DNA of 20,567 nt. Origin: Dimargaris cristalligena. Its lineage: Eukaryota; Kickxellomycota; Dimargaritomycetes; Dimargaritales; Dimargaritaceae. Below are positions 1 to 8,100 of this stretch, one piece after another; position 1 is the stretch's first letter; the number at the start of each line of letters is the position of its first letter. The DNA is taken from NCBI GenBank assembly GCA_027576995.1, contig JANBQC010000517.1:1-20567 (forward strand), given 5' to 3'. Both the position numbers and the translations under genes were made by a program. The notes below the pieces were generated by a model. It did not search any database, was not told the DNA's origin, and was given only the letters and a program-made list of their open reading frames with translations.

Positions 1-438
1 CATCACCTTTCCCTTTTATTATCTATCTTTTCAAATAAAGTTCAGTTTTCAAGGATTTGATTTCAGTTCTTTACACATGGCTTGGTGGCTTACTCGGCAT
101 TGTATGGAGTGGCCCGGTGGGGGCCCATTGCTGAGTTGATGGGTCAGAGACATGGCTACCCTGACCACTATGTCCAAGTTCAAATAAAGCCCAGTCGATA
201 AAATCCAGCTGGGCTGATATAAAAGCCGATTCCTCGGTCTATACAACAGTTACTAGCATCCTCTTCCCTTTGTGCTATTTTCAACCTACACCAACCCATT
301 TTTATTCTAAACAGTTTCCAATTCAAAAATTATATATATACAATACTACTATTATTTTATGTCTTCTACTTTTAAGGTTATCTTATCCAGATATCTAACC
401 GATCGTACCTACCTGCACTCCACAAGCAATCTAGCACC
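1..438. other. AT-rich upstream region of the 439-1029 gene
   Basis: No gene is recognisable. The stretch holds a TATA-like box (218-224) and, just upstream of it, a possible hairpin: a 7-base arm at 188-194 pairs perfectly with 209-215 across a 14-base loop. A pyrimidine-rich stretch around 258-275 could be a transcription start region. A low-complexity TACTACTATTATTTT tract near 344-358 recurs near 1111-1126, so it flanks the 439-1029 frame on both sides. Short frames on the minus strand here have no support. Confidence 0.5.
218..224 (+). promoter_or_regulatory. TATA-like box upstream of the 196-residue ORF
   Basis: The sequence TATAAAA lies about 215 bp upstream of the ATG at 439. It is followed by pyrimidine-rich DNA with CA steps that could serve as start sites. 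The match is good but short, and AT-rich DNA gives chance hits, so the assignment is tentative. Confidence 0.35.
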
Positions 439-1029
439 ATGAGTAACATAGGCGGGTCAATGTGGGACTGTACCGGAATCCCAAATATCGCGATGGTCAA
501 TCAAGGGCCTGCCAACCAACTCCCCGGTCGCAACCCCATTCCACAATCTTATGACAGTACCCATGTTGGCGGTACAACCCCCATCGGCAATATAAGCAAC
601 CTTTGTGGGGGCACCTACCCTGGGAATCTTCACCCGGACCTGCCAATGAACGCCACAGAAAACATCGATTGCTCGCACCTAGTAACCCACATGATTTGTC
701 CCATTGAGGCTTACAACTGGCATTGTCCCCCGCCTCCGGAACCCACCAACTTCCCTCCGTGTCAGCCCCATGCTTACCCTACACATAGCCACGGATGGGC
801 CCATTATCAAGCGGTCCTCGGCCGCATGTCTCTACCCGGTCCTCTCGTGAAGCCAATGTGCGGGGAATGCGCTCCGGAACCAGCATGGGACAACTATGTA
901 AAAGGGAAACAGGAAGTTCATGTTTCGCACCAGCTAAGCCAGCCGCCCAGCAGCCAATGGAGTGAAGAATTCAGCGTTTGGCCGAGCACTACAACAGCCT
1001 CGGTGGCCATGGTTCAGGGCTGTTACTGA
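439..1029 (+). CDS. hypothetical Cys/Pro/His-rich protein, 196 residues
   Basis: I do not recognise this protein. The frame opens with ATG in a favourable context (A at -3) and ends at TGA 1027-1029. Base composition supports coding: the frame is clearly GC-richer than the AT-rich DNA on both sides, as is the Prp8 gene further on. The product is rich in Pro, His and Asn, has nine Cys spread along its length, and has few Lys. It contains a Pro-run segment (CPPPPEPTNFPPC near residues 95-107) and a closely spaced Cys pair, MCGEC. There is no signal peptide or membrane segment. The Cys and His spacing does not fit a zinc-finger class I know. A TATA-like box lies 215 bp upstream and a perfect palindrome 60 bp downstream. 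It could also be one exon of a larger gene, or a fortuitous open frame; RNA evidence would decide. Confidence 0.45.
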   Translation: MSNIGGSMWDCTGIPNIAMVNQGPANQLPGRNPIPQSYDSTHVGGTTPIGNISNLCGGTYPGNLHPDLPMNATENIDCSHLVTHMICPIEAYNWHCPPPPEPTNFPPCQPHAYPTHSHGWAHYQAVLGRMSLPGPLVKPMCGECAPEPAWDNYVKGKQEVHVSHQLSQPPSSQWSEEFSVWPSTTTASVAMVQGCY

Positions 1030-2210
1030 CCACTCGTAACCCTCACTGTCGTCTGCCCGGGATGTTGAAAATGGCTTTTACTATATTCGGATAATTAAAT
1101 TATCCCTATACTACTACTATTATTTTCAACGACCATTATCACATTCAGCGGGTATTCCTTTAATCATGCCTTTACACCTTAGACTTATTGGCAATCCACC
1201 TCTACCAGGCCTTTCCCATTATTATTTGTCTACCAACACTTCATTTATGCTACACCACCAGACATATCCCCTTCAGGCTTGGTATTTATAATGACCATCT
1301 GGATAATTTTTCAGTCTATTGATATTTTAGCTATACCCTACAGGCACTTTAAGCTACTAATTATGATACTTCTCGTTCATCAAAATCCGATTATAAAACA
1401 GGGGGACTCCTCCCGCACTCATTACAATTACAATGTACTACAAGGCAGATTTACATAACAAATTCCAAAGTTTCTAAAAAGAGAGAATACTGGAATCAAT
1501 ATTAATAAGGTCCAATAGCTAGGTGATCTCTAACCTCAGCCCTAAAGAAAAGACTGGTTTTATGAATGAAGATATGATCAGGGACCAGTGCACATTTATT
1601 AAGGTGTTAGAATTTTTAGAAATGGTGTGTATAGTAACAGCTTGGTATAATCTAATATGTGCACCCATTTTGGGGCAACCTTATTTCCAATCAACATTGG
1701 TGATTAATAGCTACTGCAACAGCAAAGGCTTCAGGCAAAAGTTATTCAAAGACACTGGATCACTTTCATTGATTAAGCTGGCAGTGTTTGGATCTGGGGT
1801 TCGTGGATCACGGATATTGATATCATCAGGTTAGTTAAATGAACTACTATCAGCATTTATGGTATATTATACAATTGCGCCTGTTTCTCATGCCAGAGCC
1901 AAGTCCAAGTGCTAGTATGACTATCGTATTGGGCTAATATTGTTATTGTGATCTGTTTGAATTACAGATGCATTGTTCCTATTATTATTAGTACAGTTAT
2001 ACTGCAGCTTGTTATTGAAGCACTTATAGAAAAAAATATTTTGGTTCGAATAAGAGGCTACCTCACACTTCTTGAACCAAATGGCCGGCTTAATGGCATC
2101 GGTTTCATCTATCTGCAAAATATTAATTACGTGTCATTGGGGATTCAGATGGTGACCCTCCACTGTTATCATCATTAGGAACCTAGGATGATATAATTCA
2201 GACAAAATAT
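1030..2210. other. AT-rich intergenic spacer, no convincing gene
   Basis: This 1.2-kb spacer holds no gene I can support. The frames at 1523-1834 and 1948-2178 start with GTG rather than ATG, have AT-driven hydrophobic composition and match no family I know. A perfect 17-bp palindrome sits at 1089-1105. A weak inverted repeat, TTGGTTC (around 2041-2047) with GAACCAA (around 2073-2079), lies 140 bp before the 5S gene. GGTTCGAAT at that place resembles a tRNA B box but has no partner A box or cloverleaf. Confidence 0.5.
1089..1105. repeat. perfect 17-bp palindrome
   Basis: GGATAATT (1089-1096) and AATTATCC (1098-1105) are exact reverse complements around one central A at 1097. It lies 60 bp after the stop codon of the 196-residue ORF. 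It could form a 3'-end hairpin or bind a dimeric protein, but at this length in AT-rich DNA chance is also possible. Confidence 0.5.
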
Positions 2211-2217
2211 AAAAAAA
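2211..2217 (-). terminator. RNA polymerase III T-run terminator of the 5S gene
   Basis: Seven A residues on the plus strand read as TTTTTTT on the minus strand, immediately after the last base of the 5S rRNA. A run of four or more T is the usual Pol III stop signal. Its exact placement supports the neighbouring 5S gene being a working transcription unit. Confidence 0.85.
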
Positions 2218-2333
2218 GTTGTAGCACCAACTATTCCCAAGTGGTCACCCACCTCAGTACTAAATTGGCTGATACCAACTTAACTTCGCAGATCTAACGG
2301 GATACGGTGCAAACTGGTACATATGGCCACAAC
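2218..2333 (-). rRNA. 5S ribosomal RNA
   Basis: The minus strand reads as a complete 116-base 5S rRNA, the small RNA of the large ribosomal subunit, made by RNA polymerase III. The ends form helix I: the first eight bases (GUUGUGGC) pair with the last eight (GCUACAAC), with one G-U pair. Landmarks follow in order: GCCAUAU near the 5' end, GCACCGUAUCCCGU, AGAUCUGCGAAGUUAAG (the A-box region of the internal promoter), then UUUAGUACUGAGGUGGGUGA (the C-box region), and UUGGGAAUAGUUGGUGCU. The helix II arms (ACCAG with UUGGU) and helix V arms (GCCAAUU with AGUUGGU) also pair. The sequence has the fungal pattern. The internal promoter looks intact and a T7 run follows the 3' end. It is a single dispersed copy here, not next to other rRNA genes. 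A recent pseudogene cannot be excluded. Confidence 0.93.
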
Positions 2334-2401
2334 TAAAAAAGTTTAAAAGCATTAAATTTTATTAGATATAGACCTATCAATTATTTAGAGCTAATGGTAA
2401 A

Positions 2402-2544
2402 ATATGGGAGAAATTCATCCAAGTTGTATAACGAAAAATCCATTAGATTCAGCCAATATTACTAGTTAAAAATATATTTCCCATATAGTTTCCCATACAC
2501 ATATAATGTAAACCCTTATATAGCTGGGCCGAATTTACCTATAT
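2402..2544 (+). mobile_element. MITE-like inverted-repeat element, copy 1
   Basis: This 143-bp AT-rich non-coding element begins with ATATGGGAGAAATTCATCC and ends with the reverse complement of a related sequence, giving imperfect terminal inverted repeats of about 30 bp. Its body matches the reverse complement of 2940-3083 along its whole length, roughly three-quarters identical by eye. Shared blocks include GAAAAATCCATT, TTTCCCATACACATAT and AAACCCTTATA. The size, lack of coding capacity and terminal repeats fit a miniature inverted-repeat transposable element. No clear target-site duplication is visible, perhaps because it has decayed. It starts 69 bp past the 5S gene. Confidence 0.7.
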
Positions 2545-2939
2545 CGATGTGGGAACCCATTCCACTAGTAGGGTAGCCTGAACCTTTGATATTTCCTACA
2601 CTTATGTATAATTACTAGACCTCCCTATTCCATTAATCGTCCATTACTGATGCAGTCATTTGGAACTCTTGTTTTATGTTCTATAGGTGGGGCATTGCTA
2701 TTAGCGATAGTGTCATCGATTATATACATTTTAACTAAATAAACTTATACTGTAATGAGATAAATCAAGTATAGTTCAATACAGCTGGGTTAAACTCTCA
2801 ATGGCATTACTTTGAAAGTGTTGGCATATTGGGCATTTTTAACTAAGCCTTCCTAAACCGGGTATATCAAGTTTCTATGATGTTTCTTAGCTGGGTTGAA
2901 TGTCGCCTAGATGTAACGAGTCGCCCTGTTTGGATTTCC
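2545..2939. other. spacer between the two MITE-like copies
   Basis: There is no recognised gene. An ATG frame at 2650-2742 would encode a 30-residue peptide that is almost entirely one hydrophobic segment, but its start context is poor (C at -3) and it matches nothing I know. Fragments such as AGTTCAATACAGCTGGGTT near 2772 and TTAGCTGGGTTGAATG near 2888 resemble the element ends weakly and face each other, so a decayed further copy is possible. Confidence 0.4.
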
Positions 2940-3083
2940 ATATGGGTAAAGTTCAGCTTGGTTGTATAAGGGTTTAACCGATATGTGTATGGGAAAATTG
3001 GTGGGATGTTTATTTTCAACCAGTAGTACTTGCCTCATCAAATGGATTTTTCATTATACAGCCTTGTTGAACTACTCCCATAT
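2940..3083 (-). mobile_element. MITE-like inverted-repeat element, copy 2 (inverted)
   Basis: This 144-bp element lies in opposite orientation to copy 1. On the plus strand it begins ATATGGGTAAAGTTCAGC and ends with CCCATAT. Its two ends are imperfect inverted repeats of about 30 bp, sharing ATATGGG, GTTCA and TGTATAA. Read on the minus strand, it aligns with 2402-2544 from end to end with only a one-base length difference. A 60-residue open frame that overlaps it (2962-3144) is most likely a by-product of the repeat. Confidence 0.72.
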
Positions 3084-3445
3084 CCTCTCACCTATTGATC
3101 AAAAATTAAGGTCCCACCGATTTACCCATTTATGGATTTTATAGAATGGCTTCGTAATTCCCATTAAACTTTGCTCTATAACCTTGTACTGTGGTAGGGC
3201 ATATCTCGCGTCAGTTCCAGATCCACCCTTTTTTATATTTACACATTCGGGATTATTTGACCTCTACTTGTCCGTTTGTTGAATCTCAGCAGCTTGTGTA
3301 GCAACATCCCTGCAGTTTCTTTATTTAATATTCAACCTCAGGGGTTTCTTTGACTCCGGCATTTGCTTTTCTTGACCTGTTAAATTCCTTCCATAATACG
3401 CCGATTCCCCGTTTAAACCTAACCTACCCCCCTACCTCATTCGCC
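3084..3445 (+). promoter_or_regulatory. PRP8 upstream region
   Basis: This is the AT-rich region between the MITE-like copy and the Prp8 start codon. A run of T followed by TATATT (3234-3239) lies about 207 bp upstream of the ATG and could serve as a TATA element. Pyrimidine-rich DNA follows. The reading frame stays open upstream as far as a TTG at 3350, but this stretch has AT-rich, non-coding character and no Prp8 similarity. The ATG at 3446 has a good context (GCCATGG), so I treat 3350-3445 as leader. No intron in the leader can be shown. Confidence 0.4.
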
Positions 3446-5104
3446 ATGGATCATTCCAACTCCAATGTCCACGGACTGACAGAGGAGGAGCTCCAGGAGA
3501 AGGCCCGCAAGTGGGCTGCTCTCAACGCCAAACGCTACGGCGATAAGCGCAAGTTCGGCTTTGTGGAGCACGAAAAAGCGAATATGCCCCCCGAGCACCT
3601 GCGCAAGATCATCCGCGACCACGGGGACATGTCCCACAAGAAGTTTCGCCAGGACAAGCGCATCTACTTGGGCGCCCTCAAGTACGTGCCCCACGCCGTC
3701 CTGAAACTCCTCGAAAACATGCCCATGCCCTGGGAACAAGTACGCGAGGTGCCTGTCCTGTACCACATCACTGGTGCCATTTCGTTCGTGAATGAAGTCC
3801 CCTGGGTCGTGGAGCCCATCTACGTCGCCCAGTGGGGGTCCATGTGGATCATGATGCGTCGCGAAAAGCGTAGTCGTGCCCACTTTAAGCGGATGCGGTT
3901 CCCACCGTTCGACGACGAAGAACCCCCGCTTGACTACGGCGACAATATCCTCGATGTAGAGCCTCTGGAGGCCATCCAAATGGATCTCGATGAAGACGAG
4001 GATAGCGCCGTGGCCGAATGGTTCTACGACCATAAGGCCCTCTTGGATACTCCGCATATCAACGGCCCCTCCTACCGCAAGTGGCAACTCGACCTGCCCA
4101 TTATGAGCACCCTGCACCGCCTGGCTAGCCAGCTGCTCTCCGACCTGATCGACCCCAACTACTTCTACCTCTTCGATCTTAACTCGTTTATCACCGCCAA
4201 ATCCCTCAATCTCGCTATCCCTGGTGGCCCCAAGTTCGAGCCCTTATACCGGGATGTTGACCCGGCTGATGAAGACTGGAACGAATTCAACGACATCAAC
4301 AAGATTATTATCCGCCAGCCCGTTCGTACCGAGTACAAGATTGCTTTCCCGTACCTGTACAATTCCCTGCCTCGCTCCGTACGGGTTTCCCCGTATCATC
4401 ACCCGGCGGTGCAGTATATCAAGACCGACGACCCGGACCTACCGGCCTTTTACTTCGACCCCGTCGTCAACCCCATCCCCTCCCGCAGCGTACGGGGCGG
4501 GGAAGAGGAGCGTGAACACCTCCGTTCGATCTTCGGAGATCCGGAGGCGGAAGAGGGCGCCGATGACGACGATCTCATGCTGGACGAGGACCCCCTGTTT
4601 AAGCTGCCCGCCCATGCCGAGGCCTTCCTCCAGGACGCCCCCTTGGAGACCGAGAACACCGCGGCCGGAATCGCCCTGTACTGGGCCCCCCACCCCTTCG
4701 ACCGTCGCTCGGGCCGAACGCGCCGGGCCCAGGACGTCCCCCTAGTCAACAACTGGTTTTTGGAACACTGTCCCGCGGGTCTCCCCGTCAAGTGCCGAGT
4801 AAGTTACCAGAAGCTGCTCAAGAAGTATACCCTGAACGCCCTGCACCAGCGGAAATCTAAGGCCCTCAATAAGAAGTACCTGTTCCGGCAACTCAAGGCC
4901 ACGAAATTTTTCCAATCGACTGAGTTGGATTGGGTGGAGGCCGGTTTGCAGGTGTGTCGCCAGGGCTACAATATGCTGAATCTGTTGATTCACCGCAAGA
5001 GCCTCTCGTACCTTCACCTGGACTATAATTTCAACCTAAAGCCTGTGAAGACCCTCACCACCAAGGAACGTAAAAAGTCCCGGTTCGGTAATGCGTTCCA
5101 CTTG
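3446..5104 (+). other. Prp8 extein 1 (N-terminal region)
   Basis: These 553 residues form the N-terminal Prp8 region (PRO8NT and the start of PROCN in family terms). Conserved stretches include [31 protein letters not shown] and [14 protein letters not shown]. The extreme N-terminus is short, with none of the proline-rich leader of human Prp8. Host residues about 350-385 carry an expanded acidic segment (EEERE ... [14 protein letters not shown]), longer than the matching acidic stretch in human as I recall it. The block ends at NAFHL, directly before intein 1. Confidence 0.9.
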
Positions 5105-8100
5105 TGCGTGGCCAAGGGTACGCCTGTGGCCCAGCGGGACGGTTTGGCCCCTCCCGTCGAGGAAGCCACCGGGGGCCAAGCGCTGCTGACCTGGGCCGAT
5201 GTGGCCACCGGTCTGCAGTCCCGTTCGATCGACCGGGCTTGGCTGGTATCCGAGGACCAGGAATGTCTTCGACTTACTTTGCAGGATGGGCGTTCCCTCG
5301 TCGTTACCGCCAACCACCCCGTGTTGGCCTTAGGGCCGCATGCCGCGGGCCTGGACGAGGCCACCTATGTGGCGGCCGGCGATCTAACTCCACACCATCG
5401 GGTGGTTTGTTCTGCGCTCCACGCCGTACCGGACCAGCCCCGTCTGGACCGCTCGTCGTCGTTTACCCTCGGCGGCTACTCCTTGGCTTCGGATCGCTCA
5501 ACGGTTCTGGCCCTGGCCCGTCTAATGGGTCGTCTAGCCTCCCCCGCCCATATGGCCGAATACTTGGCCCATGCCCAGTCGGATTGCCACCCGACCTGGT
5601 CCCTAATCTGCCGCGACCGCCTGGACGCCGAATTAATTGCCAACGACCTTGCCCTTGCTACCGGTGGAAGTACCGTGGCTCCTGTAACTTCGGTGCATTC
5701 TCGCTTCACCGTCGGTGTGCCCGTGGCTGTGTGGGGCGCTCTATTGGCCACGGTCATGGGTAGTGCTAGTACTGCTCCATTGGCTTCATTCGTTACCCCC
5801 GCGTTCGTTACTGACCCGAATTGTCCCCATAGCGTTCTGCGGGAATACATTGCCGCGTGGTGGGGTGCGGAGGGCGATTATCCTCGTTCCCAGTCATTTA
5901 CCTCTAGGGTACAGGCGGCTTACTTCTGGAACAGCGAATCCAACTGCTCTACGACCTTTGAATCGGCTCACGCCCATATCCAGCAACTGGATAAAGTCTT
6001 CCGTCGGTTGGGTGTGCTGTCTGAGGTGGCGTTTACTCCCTATCAGCGTGTGGCCCTGGTGCTCCCATCCGCGACCGTTGCAACCTTTGTAGGCCAAATT
6101 GCCGTTCGCTACGCCACGGCCAAGCTGCGTCAACTCACTTTATACCGGGCTTGGTTGGATCATAGCCGCCTGGTTGAGGATCAGCATCTGCGTATCGTAG
6201 AGGGTGTGTTGCAGCGCCGGCAGCGAGTGGACTGCGAAATGGGATCCCTTAGCCGGGACTTGCGCGTGGTGCTAGCTGCGCTGCATAGTACCGGGGAAAC
6301 GCTCTACCCCCAGGCCATTCCCTCCATTGCCTACCTTGCCAAGCAGAGTTCTGCTTTAGCAGCTCACTTCAAGCAACCCCTGACTTCTCGGATTGGCCCT
6401 CTGGACTCTTTCACTGACTTCTGCGCCATGGTTGTATTGCCAGGCGATAGCGGAACGGTCGATGACTCCGGCATGTCCGACGTATTTGCCCTATCTGTGC
6501 ATCAGGTCCAGTCCAATTTCGGCCGTTTCCCCGTGTACGATTTGGCCGTCCCACCCCACGACAGTTTCGTCGCACACGGTATGGTGGTCCACAACTGCCG
6601 TGAAATTCTGCGGCTGACCAAACTGATTGTCGATTCCCATGTGCAGTACCGGTTGGGCAATATTGACGCGTTTCAACTTGCTGATGGCTTACAGTATATC
6701 TTCTCCCACGTGGGCCAACTGACCGGTATGTACCGCTACAAATACCGGCTTATGCACCAGATTCGCCAGTGTTTCGCCCGTGGTACCCCAGTGCTGATGA
6801 GTGACGGTTCGGCCCAACCCATCGAACAAATCCGTGTGGGCGATCAGGTCATGGGTGACGACGGGAAGCCGGCCCAAGTCCAGCGCCTCTCTCGAGGTAC
6901 CGCACCCCTCTACCGGGTCGTACCCTTTGATCAGCCGGCCGAATCGGCTGGATCCCGCCTATGGAACGAGCCCGGGTTCGTCTGTAACGGGGCGCATCTA
7001 CTGGTGCTCCGACTCGAAGCCGAGGAATCCGGTCGTATTATTAACCCGGCGGGGGATCTGTTCCAATACACCGTTCCCTACCTATCCATTGCAACGTGTA
7101 AGTCGTTCCCCAGTGGACGGCCGCGCTGGACCCAGCGAACCTTTGCCTGGTCTGGTCTGGAGTCGGAGGGCACCTGGCCTGATCAACAAACCGCTCACCA
7201 GGCCGCCCGCAGTTTTGCCAAGTCCACTCCGGTTCAGTCCCTCATGTGGGAAGTATCTGTATCGGACTTTGAGCGGTTCCAGATGGTCGACCCTGCGCTG
7301 GCCCAGCAATGTGTAATGTTCCGTGTAGGCCTACCCAATGCCGCCGGATTTAGCAAGGCCTCCTCCATCGATGATCCAGCGCTTATGCGCGCGGTCTTGT
7401 GGCTACTGGGCCGACTCCACACTCAGCTAGACCGCACGTCCATGGCAACCACCCATGCGTTCACTATCCCCTCCGAGCTTGTCGCTTCGCTGCGGGAGAT
7501 GTGTGCGCTGTCACAGATTCCTGCCGATTGGCTAGTCATTGAAAGGGCCTCCACCTCTGGTGCTGTCCAACAAGATTTGACTACTTGTCGATTAAACGAG
7601 TCGCCACTGCTTGGCCTGCTTCGCCAGCAGTCCACCCAGTGGGTCTCGGCCGATGAGACCAACTCGCACTGGTCTGGGTTAACCCAATTATCCACGTCCA
7701 TGCGCCACTCGCTCGCCCACGGCTTGCTGACCGGTTTGGGCTACCCACTGGTCGATTTAGCCGCAGCCCAGGCTGTTCAAATTCCACTTCGCTGTGCCCC
7801 GACCGCCAAGCTCCTTCAGGCTACTGCACGGTCCCTGGGTTATGGCGTCCGGATCCGCCAGGCCGGAGTCATCTTGTCTATTGAGTTGGATTCGGCGACT
7901 GCCTCCAGCTTCTGCGGCAATCCATTCACCATGTCGACTAACAGTTCTGCTGGGTGTGGTCAGAATACCGCCTTCCGACTGGAGCCATTGCCTGCGGCCC
8001 CCTACTTTGGGTTTGAGCTGACGGGCTCCAACCCGCGCTTCCTGCTCGCCGACCACACCGTGGTCCACAACTGTAAAGATCTTAAGCACCTTATTTACTA

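Noticed and set aside
1523..1834. Open frame of about 100 codons in the AT-rich spacer
   Set aside because: It begins at GTG (first ATG at 1562), has AT-driven composition, no similarity I recognise and no promoter context.
2041..2079. tRNA-like B box (GGTTCGAAT)
   Set aside because: There is no A box at the right distance, no acceptor or anticodon stem, and the expected CC after the box is missing.
2962..3144. 60-codon open frame
   Set aside because: Most of it lies inside the inverted-repeat element at 2940-3083 and probably results from that repeat.
3190..3236. Possible Pol III gene with TTCCAGATCC followed by a T run
   Set aside because: The sequence does not fold into a T-arm (GTCAG does not pair with TCCAC), and the T run is as easily part of the PRP8 promoter.
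3350..3445. Upstream extension of the Prp8 frame to a TTG codon at 3350
   Set aside because: It needs a non-ATG start, has non-coding composition and no Prp8 similarity. ATG 3446 has a good context and gives a Prp8 of normal length.
4490..4600. The acidic segment of Prp8 as a remnant of a ninth intein
   Set aside because: It is about 38 residues of Glu/Asp-rich sequence with no block A or terminal His-Asn, and other Prp8 proteins have a shorter acidic stretch at the same place.
5104..5763. Plus-strand overlapping frame of about 219 codons inside intein 1
   Set aside because: It is a shadow in another frame of the intein; low complexity, Gly/Arg/Pro-rich, with no family features.
5105..6595. 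The inserts in PRP8 as unspliced RNA introns
   Set aside because: All eight are in frame and free of stops, start with a Cys codon rather than a GT donor pattern, end in His-Asn, and carry intein blocks A, B and G in the right order.
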